A stretch of DNA of 64,000 bases from an uncultured Arenicella sp. (GTDB taxonomy: Bacteria; Pseudomonadota; Gammaproteobacteria; Arenicellales; Arenicellaceae): the NCBI GenBank assembly GCA_937974565.1, contig CALJWL010000004.1, positions 1 through 64,000 of the forward strand, written 5' to 3'. Below, piece after piece: positions 47,441 through 57,453 of the stretch (the first letter of the stretch is position 1; each line of letters opens with the position of its first letter). The notes beneath the pieces were generated by a model that did not search any database, was not told the origin of the DNA, and saw nothing but the letters and a program-made list of their open reading frames with translations. A program made the translations under genes and the position numbers.

Positions 47441-48181
47441 ATGTTAGAGTTGATTCTTCTCGTAGTTACCGGTGTCGCCACGGGTTTTTTAAACGTAATG
47501 GCAGGCGGCGGCTCCATGCTGTCAGTGCCTATTATGATTTTCTTAGGCGTACCCGGTACTGTGGCCAATGGCACGAACCGAATTGCCATCATGCCGCAAA
47601 ACATTTCTGCCGTATGGGCATTCTATCGCAAAGGATTTTCAAATTTTAAGCTTAGCTTGAGTTTGGGGGCTTGCACCATTCCTGGCACTTTAATTGGTGC
47701 CCACCTCGCCTCCAGAGTACCAAATGAGCAATTTAACTCACTGCTCGCACTCATCATGGTAGTGGTGTTGATTGTGATGTCACTACCTCAACCTAAGACC
47801 ATAGAAGTACACCAAAGCCCGAGTAAATCACGCCTTATCATAGGCCATGCAGCCATGGTTTTGATTGGCTTTTGGGGCGGGTTTATACACATTGGGGTCG
47901 GTTTTTTGTTAATGCCAGCGCTTAACCGCGTCATGCAACTTGATTTAATCACCACCAACGCGCATAAAGTATTTATTGTTATGTGTTACACAGCCGTTGC
48001 CTTGTTAGTGTTCGCTAATGAATTAGAACTTATTTGGAAATACGGCATAGCCTTAGGCGTGGGCACTTGGATTGGCGCTTGGATCGCGGCCAACATGCAA
48101 ATTAAAAAAGGAATTGGACCTATTAAAGCCACGTTGAACGTGGTAATCGTCGCTTTTATTATCAAACTGTTATTTTTCTAA
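47441..48181 (+). CDS. TauE/SafE family (TSUP) membrane permease
   Basis: 246 residues with about eight membrane helices. The N-terminal repeat motif VATGFLNVMAGGGSMLSVPIM with VPGTVANGTNR, and the second repeat GFWGGFIHIGVGFLLMPAL, are typical. Family members export or import sulfite, sulfonates or organic acids. The substrate here is unknown. It shares a short divergent promoter region with the hydrolase-sigma operon. Confidence 0.88.
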   Translation: MLELILLVVTGVATGFLNVMAGGGSMLSVPIMIFLGVPGTVANGTNRIAIMPQNISAVWAFYRKGFSNFKLSLSLGACTIPGTLIGAHLASRVPNEQFNSLLALIMVVVLIVMSLPQPKTIEVHQSPSKSRLIIGHAAMVLIGFWGGFIHIGVGFLLMPALNRVMQLDLITTNAHKVFIVMCYTAVALLVFANELELIWKYGIALGVGTWIGAWIAANMQIKKGIGPIKATLNVVIVAFIIKLLFF

Positions 48182-48304
48182 ATAGCCATTTTGCCCATAA
48201 CTAGCCATAAAAGGCCCGTATCAATGATGACATCGCTGCGACCAATAATGGACTTTGTAAGAGTAAACTTAATGTTCAATCACTAAAGGCATTTTAAAAA
48301 GTCG

Positions 48305-49606
48305 ATGACTTCCCTACTCAATTCACAACTCGAATTTGATCGTGACCATATATGGCACCCCTACACCAGTGCGACCGAACCGTTACCCACGCAACTGGTA
48401 ACCAGAGCTGAAGGAGTATGCCTAACGTTGGACAACAACAAGACACTGATTGACGGAATGGCCTCATGGTGGTGCGCAATTCATGGCTACAACCACCCCA
48501 CCTTAAATTCCGCCGCTGAATCTCAAATACGGGACATGTCACACGTTATGTTCGGCGGGCTAACTCATACTCCAGCTATCGAATTATGTAAAAAACTGAT
48601 TTCGATCACGCCCAACAACCTTCAACATGTATTTTTGGCTGATTCTGGGTCCATCAGTGTGGAGGTCGCCATGAAAATGGCAATTCAGTATTGGCAAGCT
48701 AGTAACGCGTCCAGCAAAACTAAGATGCTCTCACTGAGAGGTGGGTATCACGGAGATACCTTTGCGGCCATGTCGGTTTGTGACCCTGAAACGGGCATGC
48801 ATCACTTATTTAATAATTCAGTCAATAAACAGGTTTTCACTGAACGTCCCAAGGCTAGATTTGACTCAAAATTTGATCCGTCGTCGCTGACTAAACTTGA
48901 GGCGTCTTTTGACGAAAACCATAAGACTTTGGCGGCTATTATTCTCGAACCGATTGTGCAAGGAGCTGGTGGCATGTGGTTTTATCACCCCGAGTATTTA
49001 AAACGGGTTCGTGAATTATGCGATCACTACAACGTTTTACTTATTGCCGATGAAATAGCCACAGGCTTCGGCCGAACAGGAAAAATGTTTGCTTGTGAAT
49101 GGGCTGAAATTGAACCGGACATTTTGTGTCTGGGCAAGGCACTCACGGGCGGCTATCTGAGTTTGGCCGCCACACTGACCACACCGAAAATAGCGCATGG
49201 TATTTCTCAAAATGGCGGGGTTTTTATGCATGGCCCAACGTTTATGGGTAACCCACTGGCCTGTGCGATTGCCGATGCCAGTGTGGAATTACTTTTATCC
49301 TCGCCTTGGGAAACCAAATTACTACATTTAGAACAAAAAATGACGAGGCTTCTAAGGCCAGCAAAAGATATAAGCTCAGTCGTGGACGTGCGAGTTTTAG
49401 GCGGAATAGGCGTAATAGAAATGTCTGAGCTAATTAGTGTGCCGCAAGCGCAAGCTTTCTTCGTTGAGAAAGGGGTGTGGATTCGCCCTTTTGGTAAATT
49501 GATCTACATCATGCCACCCTACATCATTAATGACCAAGAACTGTCAGTGCTTTGCTCAGCCATGTGTGAATACGCCGAGCTAATTGACGCACGTAAATCG
49601 GTTTAA
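48305..49606 (+). CDS. bioA: Adenosylmethionine--8-amino-7-oxononanoate aminotransferase BioA
   Basis: 433 residues. It is a PLP-dependent class III aminotransferase with the PLP lysine at Lys278 (CLGKALTGGY). The BioA-specific opening FDRDHIWHPYTSA and MASWWCAIHGYNHP are present. It converts KAPA to DAPA in biotin synthesis, with SAM as amino donor. The other bio genes are not adjacent, and no BirA operator (TTGTAAACC-type) was found in the 123-base upstream gap. Confidence 0.95.
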   Translation: MTSLLNSQLEFDRDHIWHPYTSATEPLPTQLVTRAEGVCLTLDNNKTLIDGMASWWCAIHGYNHPTLNSAAESQIRDMSHVMFGGLTHTPAIELCKKLISITPNNLQHVFLADSGSISVEVAMKMAIQYWQASNASSKTKMLSLRGGYHGDTFAAMSVCDPETGMHHLFNNSVNKQVFTERPKARFDSKFDPSSLTKLEASFDENHKTLAAIILEPIVQGAGGMWFYHPEYLKRVRELCDHYNVLLIADEIATGFGRTGKMFACEWAEIEPDILCLGKALTGGYLSLAATLTTPKIAHGISQNGGVFMHGPTFMGNPLACAIADASVELLLSSPWETKLLHLEQKMTRLLRPAKDISSVVDVRVLGGIGVIEMSELISVPQAQAFFVEKGVWIRPFGKLIYIMPPYIINDQELSVLCSAMCEYAELIDARKSV

Positions 49607-49651
49607 TTTGACCGTGAATGGAACGCTCTGCCCTAGGTAATATCAATAAAA

Positions 49652-50917
49652 TCAGGCGTTTCTGAAGTAATCAACTTGCGTATCTAAACCGAGTACGTCA
49701 CGTCTAATCAAATCCATGGCGATTGCCGTGGTTGTTTTTTGAAACGCTCGCCTTGACATCGGCAGAAAAAATTTTCGAGTTTTAAGGCCATTCTTTCTCC
49801 CCCAGGCCATCCAAACCGTGCCCACCGGTTTGTTGGCGGCCCCTCCGGTCGGGCCTGCAATACCGGATACCGCCATGGCCATATCCGCGTTTGTAAGCCG
49901 TATTGCACCGGCAGCCATCTCCAAGACCACCTGCTCACTGACCGCCCCATGCTCTTGTAACGTCTCTGACGACACCCCTAAAATCGAAGATTTCATCTGG
50001 TTTGAGTAAACAACAAACCCACCATTAAAAACAGCTGAAGAGCCCGCTTCGCTGGTAATTTCGGCGGCAATGGCTCCGCCAGTACAAGATTCCGCTGTGG
50101 TAACCACCAACTCATTCAATAACAGTGTTTGATTTAACGCTTGCGTAAGCCGAGTATTATCGTCGCCAATAATGAAGTCACCCAATAAAACCCGAAGCTT
50201 TTCGGCCCAACGCAAGTTAAGTGAATCGTTTTCTTCACCGTAACTGCTTAGCTTTACTTCTATCACGGGGAGCTGAACTCGAAACCCAAGATCAATCTCC
50301 TTAGGCCAATCTGGAAATTGTTTATTGATAATGTCTTGCAAACCAGACTCAGTCATACCAAAAAGTCGCATACGAGTTACCTTGCTTTTCACGACAATAT
50401 CAAAATGAGATTGCAACAAAGGCAAAACTTGTTGCTCCACCATTTTTTTAAACTCGCTAGGCACACCCGGGGTACATATCACTAAACATTCTTTGTATAA
50501 ACAATGAAACCCCACTGCTGACCCAATAGGATTATCCACCACTTCACACGTTTCAGGCAGGTCAGTTTGCTTAAGGTTTGGTTCGGTGAGTTTAAAATCG
50601 TGAGATGAGGCCCAGTTTTCTAAATGACTCATCGCATCAGGGTGTCGCCTCAATGGCGAGCCCGTCGCTTTAGACAGCGCTAACGCGGTTAGATCATCAA
50701 CCGTAGGTCCCAAGCCCCCATTAATGATCAATACCTCAGAAACAGCGCACAGTTCTTCAATCGACTGAACCAGTAAGTTTAAATCGTCACCCACCACTTT
50801 TTTGATATACGGTGTTACCCCGATGTCTTTTAAAGACTGAGCGATGTAAGCTGAGTTAGAGTCTACAGTATCACCACTCATTAACTCGTTTCCGGTTAAA
50901 AGTAAGGATATTTTCAT
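49652..50917 (-). CDS. cinA: CinA family nicotinamide-nucleotide amidohydrolase, two-domain
   Basis: 421 residues with both domains. The N-terminal MoCF/COG1058 part starts MKISLLLTGNELMSGDTVDSN and contains INGGLGPTVDDLT. The C-terminal PncC deamidase domain includes VTTAESCTGGAIAAEIT and AVSGIAGPTGG. It recycles NMN in pyridine nucleotide salvage. It is convergent with bioA with only 45 bases between and no clear terminator. Confidence 0.93.
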   Translation of the reverse strand: MKISLLLTGNELMSGDTVDSNSAYIAQSLKDIGVTPYIKKVVGDDLNLLVQSIEELCAVSEVLIINGGLGPTVDDLTALALSKATGSPLRRHPDAMSHLENWASSHDFKLTEPNLKQTDLPETCEVVDNPIGSAVGFHCLYKECLVICTPGVPSEFKKMVEQQVLPLLQSHFDIVVKSKVTRMRLFGMTESGLQDIINKQFPDWPKEIDLGFRVQLPVIEVKLSSYGEENDSLNLRWAEKLRVLLGDFIIGDDNTRLTQALNQTLLLNELVVTTAESCTGGAIAAEITSEAGSSAVFNGGFVVYSNQMKSSILGVSSETLQEHGAVSEQVVLEMAAGAIRLTNADMAMAVSGIAGPTGGAANKPVGTVWMAWGRKNGLKTRKFFLPMSRRAFQKTTTAIAMDLIRRDVLGLDTQVDYFRNA

Positions 50918-50967
50918 AATTCTAACGCTCGCTAATTTATTTGAATAACCTGAAAATAAAAAGACGG

Positions 50968-51858
50968 CTAATCGTCTAGTAAAAACGAAATAATTGGGGA
51001 AAGTATGACTTCTCTCTCTTCGTCTATTATCTGAACAACGGGGATGAGATTCTTAAGTTGTTGTTCAAACCAAGCTTCGGCAATCAACAAATAACCTTGA
51101 TCATTGGGATGCAAACGAACTAACTGCGAACCAAATTGCTCTTGATCTAACACTGCATTGAATGAACCAGGGAAGTTCACAAAGTTTGCAAAGTGATCTA
51201 CGTACGGGGCGTTCCTCATGCTAGCCACAGAGCGAATCTGTGCATTAAGTGATTGAATGCTTGAAGGCCCCGAAGAAGGCCTGTCGTCTCTTGGGGTAAC
51301 CGCCCCGATTATCGGTGTAAAACCAACGAAAGAACTTCGTGCAGTGGAAATCATCGCGTCTATATTCTCGGCCGTAGTTTGCGACGATATGCCGAAATTT
51401 AAATCATTTGTTCCGTACATTATCAGCACGATATAGTTATTTCCGGCCAACTGGGATTTTGTGTCAAGTAAGCTATTCAAAAGACGCCTAGATCCAAAAC
51501 CAGTGCTGCTGCCACCTATTCCCCAATTAGCAACAATGGCATTCCTAACCTCATTATTTCCATTATAGATTGGAGCAGATAACTCTTCCGTTGGGCAATT
51601 CACATCACTCAACCTCTCAGGTTCATTCGTCAGTAGGCCACTAAGATAAACCGATGGACATCCATCATGACTTGTCGAACCCGCCGGAATGGGTCGATTG
51701 GTTAAATTCAAATTCTCGCCAACAGTAATACTGTCACCAAACAACGCAATAACAGTACGTTCGCTCTCAGGCAAACTTTCCCCTAGAGTGTTAGACGTGC
51801 CAACAAACAAACAAACAATAAACAACAAACTAAAACGTAACATTAACTTAACGATCAT
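50968..51858 (-). CDS. Exported SGNH/GDSL hydrolase
   Basis: 296 residues with a signal peptide (about 1-25). Block I is IALFGDSITVG (Ser43), block II WGIGGSSTGFG, block III MYGTNDLN, and the C-terminal catalytic histidine is in RLHPNDQGY. The aspartate usually three residues before that histidine is valine (VRLH). The protein would be an esterase or lipase acting in the periplasm or outside, without the canonical acidic member of the triad. Its start overlaps the end of the previous exported protein gene by 11 bases, so the two are probably coupled. Confidence 0.8.
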   Translation of the reverse strand: MIVKLMLRFSLLFIVCLFVGTSNTLGESLPESERTVIALFGDSITVGENLNLTNRPIPAGSTSHDGCPSVYLSGLLTNEPERLSDVNCPTEELSAPIYNGNNEVRNAIVANWGIGGSSTGFGSRRLLNSLLDTKSQLAGNNYIVLIMYGTNDLNFGISSQTTAENIDAMISTARSSFVGFTPIIGAVTPRDDRPSSGPSSIQSLNAQIRSVASMRNAPYVDHFANFVNFPGSFNAVLDQEQFGSQLVRLHPNDQGYLLIAEAWFEQQLKNLIPVVQIIDEEREVILSPIISFLLDD

Positions 51859-52651
51859 TTACTCTGAAATTTTTATTTAGAAAATTACCCGGAATATGCA
51901 CAATATGAAGCGCATTGGTGGGCAAAAAATTGGGAGCTACTATATCTGAAATTGATTTATCTAACACCCAAGCATCATTACTTTCTTGAGCATCGATTTT
52001 TGTTGGTTGATTAGTAGTCGAAATCACCTTTTCCGAAGTTTGGTAACCATTAAGGATGGCACTAAAGCTTTTCCAACGCAGAACAATGTTCCCATTTTTA
52101 TTTAAAGACGTCGATGCGCCATAATCAGGAACCGAATTTTTAGCATGCGCACGCTTAGCAACAGACCATGAACTGCCATTAAACACACTTTGATAAATAT
52201 CGTCATTATCATTTTGATGGGCTGACCAAAAAGCCCATAATTGGCCTTGTGTATCTTCAATTACACTCGGCCCAAGATTTTCAATGCCAATATCCGAAAG
52301 TAAATGCATTTCACCCCAACTGTCTTCTGTTTTCACTAGATAGTTAATAACCGTTCTACTGGTTTGTAACTCACTCCATACCACAACCTTGTTAGAGTTA
52401 TTGGATGAGTATACCGACGGTGTGGTGAGCGGAAATTTCGACGAGTATATTTTTTTACCGGCACTCCAAACACCGTCATGCAGTGAGCTGTATAAAATAG
52501 AGTAAACACGTTTTGTCTTATTACCTGCTTCACTGGCTACCCACACAACTTCGGCTTCTGGAAGTGTTTTTTCGGCTCCTAAGGTAACCACACTGTGGGG
52601 CAAACATCCGATTATAAAGCCAACTAAACAAACAATTTTTATTGAACGCAT
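51848..52651 (-). CDS. Exported protein with beta-propeller-like repeats
   Basis: 267 residues. A signal peptide ends near residue 25 (VTLGA). The mature part has repeating strand-turn units such as LYSSLHDGVWSAGKKIYSS, DTQGQLWAFWSAHQNDND and NKNGNIVLRWKSFS, each with aromatic turns, resembling sialidase or BNR-type propeller repeats. No catalytic set was identified. It ends in a polar tail. It is coupled to the exported SGNH hydrolase by an 11-base overlap, which suggests a shared extracytoplasmic substrate such as a modified polysaccharide (inference). Confidence 0.6.
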   Translation of the reverse strand: MRSIKIVCLVGFIIGCLPHSVVTLGAEKTLPEAEVVWVASEAGNKTKRVYSILYSSLHDGVWSAGKKIYSSKFPLTTPSVYSSNNSNKVVVWSELQTSRTVINYLVKTEDSWGEMHLLSDIGIENLGPSVIEDTQGQLWAFWSAHQNDNDDIYQSVFNGSSWSVAKRAHAKNSVPDYGASTSLNKNGNIVLRWKSFSAILNGYQTSEKVISTTNQPTKIDAQESNDAWVLDKSISDIVAPNFLPTNALHIVHIPGNFLNKNFRVNDR

Positions 52652-52689
52652 ATTCTAATTTCAGAAAGTTTCAGACTAAAACGCGGCGT

Positions 52690-53292
52690 CTAAAGCGCAG
52701 TCAGTAATGAACGAGCGGCATTACGCATGCGTGTGCGTTCCCAAACCAAACGAAAGCGTCCGCCCCCTTTTTGCTGCCATAAAACGGCTGACCTAAGTGC
52801 GGCAAGCAATAAGGCCCTAATTTGTGGTGGCACATACTCTTTTTGTAAATGATGCTCTTCGCCTTGAACGATCACTTGCGGCTGCATGCTTGAAACATAC
52901 TTTTGATAGACCGCCGAACAGGCGGCCGCCATGTCTTCTTCGGGAAACGCACTCAAGCCTTCGACTTCCTTCGCAAATTGACCAAACCTATCTTGGTTTT
53001 TATATAACTGATTTTGCAGCTGCATGATGGTCATGGTGTACCTTAAAAGCTCCATACTCATAGGGTCGGTTGACTGCATCACCCCTTCATTAATCAGTTG
53101 AAGGCCTTTTTTTAAGCCTTCTAAGCCACCATAAATTGCCGGTGTGTTCACGGCATCAAGAACCAAAATTGATTTGATACAAGCCGCATAAAAAACCGGC
53201 TCTGCCACCCCTTCTCGAGCCAACGCTTGCACTTGTGAGCTGGCCTGTATCAGGCCGGCAAGAGCAATAGTTCGTTCTGAAATTATATCCAC
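52690..53292 (-). CDS. hflD: High-frequency lysogenization protein HflD homologue
   Basis: 200 residues from GTG 53292, with AGAGG 11 bases ahead. Helical throughout. The opening ERTIALAGLIQASSQVQALAREG and the RYTMTIMQLQNQLYKN segment are typical of HflD, which in E. coli is membrane-associated and modulates phage lambda lysogeny. It usually sits between mnmA and purB, but those genes are not here. The cellular role is not well known. Confidence 0.85.
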   Translation of the reverse strand: MDIISERTIALAGLIQASSQVQALAREGVAEPVFYAACIKSILVLDAVNTPAIYGGLEGLKKGLQLINEGVMQSTDPMSMELLRYTMTIMQLQNQLYKNQDRFGQFAKEVEGLSAFPEEDMAAACSAVYQKYVSSMQPQVIVQGEEHHLQKEYVPPQIRALLLAALRSAVLWQQKGGGRFRLVWERTRMRNAARSLLTAL

Positions 53293-53338
53293 TGTAGTTT
53301 TTGCCTCTTTTAAAACGTATTAAGCTACCGACAACAGA

Positions 53339-55396
53339 CTAAAGATCCGCCGCAACTAACGCTCGTCGATAAAAATTTAATTCACGCGTCCACGCATCAA
53401 TATTGTTGGCCGACTGCCTGAAACCATGCCCCTCGTCTGGGTACTCCACGTATTCGTGATTAATATTATTTACCAACAACGCATCAACCATTTCATGAGC
53501 TAAAGCTGGCGGCACTATTTTATCTTCACCGCCTTGAAAAATAATCATGTCGCTCTTGATATTATCGATGTGGTTTAAGGGCGAACGAAGGAAGTAAATA
53601 CTCTCTGGCTTCGATGCGTTTTCAGCTTCGTAAGGCTCACCGAGCAGCCGATCCGTATAGTGCTTTTCGAATTTGTGCGTGATTTCAGCAAGCGTTGCAA
53701 GGTTTCCAATACCGTAATAACACGCGCCGGCCCTAAACACCTCGGGGTATTGAGTCAGGGCTCTAAGCACCGCATACCCACCGGCACTCTTGCCTCGGAT
53801 ACAAACTCGCTCAGGGTCTATTAAACCTTCTTTTCCAAGCCATTCAACGCCGTCTACGATATCACTTGCATCAATATCTCCCCATTTCCCATAGAGTGCA
53901 TCTCTGTAACTTCGGCCATAACCAGAGCTGCCTCTGTGGTTAACATCAAGTATCGAAAAACCATGAGAAGCCCAATATTGCTTTTGAACATCGTAGTGCC
54001 CATACGCTCTAGCGGTTGGGCCGCCGTGTACCATCACCATTAAAGGTGGTTTGGTGTATTTTGCATTTGACTGCGAGCCATAATGATCAACTGGGGTATA
54101 AAAGAATCCGTGCGACGTTTTACCATCTCGAGTTGAATACGATATGGGTTTAGCTTTACTAATCGCCTTGGGGAAAGAATGACATGGGCTAGATGAAGCC
54201 ACACTCACGACATTCTTTAAAACACCCAAAGGCTTCTCTGGGTATTCATCAATTACAAAAGTTACCAATTCGGCCTTTGCATCACAGGTTAATTCTATGG
54301 CCAGTAAATGGCCATTGTGGTCGCTGTTTAATGACTGCAAAGTAGAAGAATTTTGGTATACACATTGATAACTCATATCCTGAGTATCGATCAGAAATAA
54401 CGTGTCTCCTTCGATTGAGCTGCCTATGGTTGCCGCGTATCGCTGATCTAACATCGTCATCCTTGAATCACCGTATTGCCAGTGTGGATAACCAAATTCG
54501 AGCGTCTCTTTTGTGACTTTCTTACGCTGACCAGAGGCACAGTTCCAGCTAATGATGTTCCAAAATTGATCTGTTCCGGTGGCGTTCGAATAGTCAACAG
54601 AGAACAAAAGCTCATCACCTGGTGCAAACATCAGTTGGCAACATGATGAACCACTCAATACAGGGTCTGTTGTGATTTCTTGCGCATTCTCAACCTTGAG
54701 ATTCACCAGTTCGGCTAAGAACAACTGATTCTCATCCCATGGCATATTAGGGTGATTCCATTGAACCCATGCAATCTTGGTTTGATCAGCATTCATCACT
54801 AAGTTGCTGTAAAAATCAGCGCCTATAACGATAGGCTTTGGCACTGCATCCGGATTACGACGCTCCACCAAGCCTATAAAACACTGGTTTTGCGCCGCAC
54901 CACGTTGTGATTCAAAATGCTCAACAACGCACAAATAGTGATCATTATCGAGTTTGACCACATCACTAAAAAAATACCTCTCTTGCTCGGTTGGTTTTAC
55001 ACTCACCCTGATGGGCTGGCCCTCAAACTCAAGGTTCGATTCCCTTAAGGTTAGATTTTGAGCGTTTAGGTAGGTCAAGTCTTGAACATACAAACATTGA
55101 TCGTCTTGATTCACAAACACCAACTCATCGCCAAATAACCAGTATGGTTTGCCACCGTATTCGTTTATTTTGGTTCGCAATGAGAATGAAGCAGGCGTGA
55201 TACACTCCGATTTATGCACAGTTTCACTGCCGCTCTCTTTTGTTAACAATTTAACTACGGTTCGGCCTTTCTCAGCGCTTAAGGAGGAAAGCACCAGCAT
55301 ATTATCCCGCCAATACGAAGGATAGGAAAGAGAGTCATCGGCCGCAAACACCTGCTCCAAACTCAACTTAGAGCGCCAATTAAGATAGTCGGTCAT
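53339..55396 (-). CDS. S9 family prolyl oligopeptidase-type peptidase
   Basis: 685 residues from ATG 55396. An N-terminal seven-bladed beta-propeller (about 1-400) precedes an alpha/beta hydrolase domain. The nucleophile is Ser537 in RGKSAGGYAV, with the acid in QGGEDKIVPP and the histidine in DEGHGFR. HGGPTARAYG is the oxyanion segment. No signal peptide is seen, so it is probably cytoplasmic. It is close to the dipeptidyl/acylaminoacyl-peptidase branch, and the exact specificity cannot be read from sequence. Confidence 0.88.
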   Translation of the reverse strand: MTDYLNWRSKLSLEQVFAADDSLSYPSYWRDNMLVLSSLSAEKGRTVVKLLTKESGSETVHKSECITPASFSLRTKINEYGGKPYWLFGDELVFVNQDDQCLYVQDLTYLNAQNLTLRESNLEFEGQPIRVSVKPTEQERYFFSDVVKLDNDHYLCVVEHFESQRGAAQNQCFIGLVERRNPDAVPKPIVIGADFYSNLVMNADQTKIAWVQWNHPNMPWDENQLFLAELVNLKVENAQEITTDPVLSGSSCCQLMFAPGDELLFSVDYSNATGTDQFWNIISWNCASGQRKKVTKETLEFGYPHWQYGDSRMTMLDQRYAATIGSSIEGDTLFLIDTQDMSYQCVYQNSSTLQSLNSDHNGHLLAIELTCDAKAELVTFVIDEYPEKPLGVLKNVVSVASSSPCHSFPKAISKAKPISYSTRDGKTSHGFFYTPVDHYGSQSNAKYTKPPLMVMVHGGPTARAYGHYDVQKQYWASHGFSILDVNHRGSSGYGRSYRDALYGKWGDIDASDIVDGVEWLGKEGLIDPERVCIRGKSAGGYAVLRALTQYPEVFRAGACYYGIGNLATLAEITHKFEKHYTDRLLGEPYEAENASKPESIYFLRSPLNHIDNIKSDMIIFQGGEDKIVPPALAHEMVDALLVNNINHEYVEYPDEGHGFRQSANNIDAWTRELNFYRRALVAADL

Positions 55397-55435
55397 TCTC
55401 AAGACACTAAAAAATTACGTTAATAAGAATCACGA

Positions 55436-56038
55436 TTATTGAGGTTTAGGTGAGCTGATTTCGGTTTCCTCATTCTCAAGCGCAGACCATGAGACAGTAC
55501 TGTCCAAACCAATACTATGATCGTCAAAAAAACCTTTATACGTTTCCAATGCCGCTAAGATGGGCGTTTTAGAAGCGTAGAGTGGTTTACTCAAGCTAAT
55601 CAATGAATAAGGTTGCATTTGATGAATGACGTCAATAGAGCCGTTTTTTTTGATAAAAGCGATGTCTATTGGTGCAACCACATTATTCATGTGAAAGCTT
55701 GGAACGACTTCGTTTTCAAACACAAATAAGATCGGCGTTTTTCGTATAGTTGACGCACATACACGCTGAAAACCTGCTGCTCTTGTGTGATTAGTGTCGG
55801 CCAGTTTCGCCGTTATCGAATGCTCACTGCCGTCACTGCGAATAATCAACACTCGAACTGGCGGCATAGCCTCAAGAGCAGGGTTAGAAATTTGGCATTT
55901 TTCGCTGGCAATACTTGGCGCACTGTTAATCAGCAACACCATTGCCATCAATAAAATCAACCTTGCTCTTCTATCCACAGACAAAGCAAAGAAACGTATT
56001 AAGATGAAAGGGGCTTTAAGCGCATCAAACATAAGCAT
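55436..56038 (-). CDS. DUF192 family exported protein
   Basis: 200 residues. A long hydrophobic N-terminus (about 25-45, ARLILLMAMVLLINSAPSIA) follows a 25-residue basic stretch and could be a signal or anchor. The DUF192 core includes ITAKLADTNHTRAAGFQRV, PILFVFENEVVPSFHMNNVVAPIDIAFI and KNGSIDVIHQMQPYS. The function of DUF192 is not known. A start at ATG 56032 is possible. It lies 33 bases before the S9 peptidase gene, in the same direction. Confidence 0.75.
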   Translation of the reverse strand: MLMFDALKAPFILIRFFALSVDRRARLILLMAMVLLINSAPSIASEKCQISNPALEAMPPVRVLIIRSDGSEHSITAKLADTNHTRAAGFQRVCASTIRKTPILFVFENEVVPSFHMNNVVAPIDIAFIKKNGSIDVIHQMQPYSLISLSKPLYASKTPILAALETYKGFFDDHSIGLDSTVSWSALENEETEISSPKPQ

Positions 56039-56129
56039 TAAGGGTAGGCATTGCCAAGAAAATCATGTGTTATTAAATTAAAGGAAGTATAAACCGTCCA
56101 TGAATGCCTCACTTTTAGGTAACTCACCT

Positions 56130-57077
56130 TTAATGCGATGAGTCGAGCATAATGGATTGTATTTGCTCGGCAAGCTGCAATGCTCTAAGACCTTGTAAGC
56201 CAGTCACCATCGGCACTGCCTGACCGTTACTAACATCGATAAAGTGAGCCAATTCAACTTGCAACGGTTGCTCTGTATCAAATTCAATATGCTCTGTATT
56301 AAGTTCTGCAAAGGAACCGCCTTCTGGCGTGTCGCCTTTCGTGACCACATCCAGCTCTTGATCCATTAAATTGATACCATAATACCCCTCTGGCCCAAAA
56401 ACTCGAAAGCGCCTAAAACGCTTGTTTGATACTCGGCTGGCGGTGATATTTGCCACGGCACCACTTGGAAATTGCAATCGTACATTAGCCAAATCAACAT
56501 GATCTGTTATTACCTTAGAACCGATTGCTTGAACATCTTCAGGCTCCTCATCAACCAATGACAACACTAAATCTAAATCATGAATCATTAAATCAGTTAC
56601 TACATCAACGTCTGTGGCTCTCTCAACGAAGGTACCCAAACGATGCACTTCAATGTATTTTGGTTCAGCCACCTTGGTGGCTACGGCTCTCAAAGCCGGG
56701 TTATAGCGCTCTAAGTGACCGATCAAAAACGGAGTCTCATTTTGCGCGGCTAACTCGACCAACCTTCGCGCTTGATCAACACTGGCTGCGATGGGCTTCT
56801 CAAGCAAGGTGGCTATTCCAGCTTCTAAGAACGGTTGTGCAACGTCGTAATGAAGTGACGTTGGCACCACAATACTCACGGCATCAACTTTATCAAGCAT
56901 ATCCATGAAATTAGTAGTGCAGTCACAACTGTATTGCGCAGCCAAAGATTCAGTGATGTTTTCATCGGTATCCGCCAGCATAACTAAATCGACGTTAGGC
57001 ATGGAATCATAGATTTTCGCGTGTATTTGACCAAGGTAGCCTACACCAACTACCCCTACTCTGGTTTTTTTACTCAT
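56130..57077 (-). CDS. Gfo/Idh/MocA family NAD(P)-dependent oxidoreductase
   Basis: 315 residues. It has a Rossmann fold with VGVVGVGYLGQIHAKIY at the N-terminus, the EKPIAASVDQARR catalytic-lysine motif, and DLMIHDLDL with the active-site His/Asp region. It acts on a sugar or sugar-nucleotide hydroxyl in most relatives; the substrate is not evident here. It is monocistronic and divergent from serB, with a 376-base shared region. Confidence 0.85.
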   Translation of the reverse strand: MSKKTRVGVVGVGYLGQIHAKIYDSMPNVDLVMLADTDENITESLAAQYSCDCTTNFMDMLDKVDAVSIVVPTSLHYDVAQPFLEAGIATLLEKPIAASVDQARRLVELAAQNETPFLIGHLERYNPALRAVATKVAEPKYIEVHRLGTFVERATDVDVVTDLMIHDLDLVLSLVDEEPEDVQAIGSKVITDHVDLANVRLQFPSGAVANITASRVSNKRFRRFRVFGPEGYYGINLMDQELDVVTKGDTPEGGSFAELNTEHIEFDTEQPLQVELAHFIDVSNGQAVPMVTGLQGLRALQLAEQIQSIMLDSSH

Positions 57078-57453
57078 GAAGCGTCTTGCTACTCTCTATT
57101 GTTTAGGCGCTGAGGCTTTCTATTTATGGCTATTTTTGTACTAAGGCTATCTTATATTTAACTCGAAGCCATTCTAGTTTAAGGCTTCAGAGTAGAAAGA
57201 ATCACTGCAGTGACGATTATACGCCAATTATAAAGTAAAGCGATGTTATCAAATGGCCGCAATAAAAGATTGTTATCTTGCGGTAATCAATTTTGCTCAT
57301 AAATAGGGTACACTCGCGCCATTCGCATTACGAAACACCCGAACCTAGGGCGTTTATCACAATTCAAAGCCGTCGACGTTATATCGAGCATCAGTCCAGT
57401 TACGAATAAAGATGAACGTTCATGATTGAGCAAAATACAGCACAGTTATTACC
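57078..57453. other. Divergent region between the oxidoreductase gene and serB
   Basis: 376 bases. A GAAGCC/GGCTTC inverted repeat lies near 57165-57190, and CCGCAA (57257-57262) pairs with TTGCGG (57278-57283). An 11-codon frame, ATG 57422 to TGA 57455-57457, overlaps the serB GTG. No other gene was seen. Confidence 0.4.

Noticed and set aside
48182-48304. BirA operator ahead of bioA
   Set aside because: TTGTAA occurs once, but the inverse half (GTTTACAA at the correct spacing) is absent.
55028-55046. tRNA T-loop-like GGTTCGATTCC
   Set aside because: It lies inside the S9 peptidase gene. No acceptor, D or anticodon arms fit around it.
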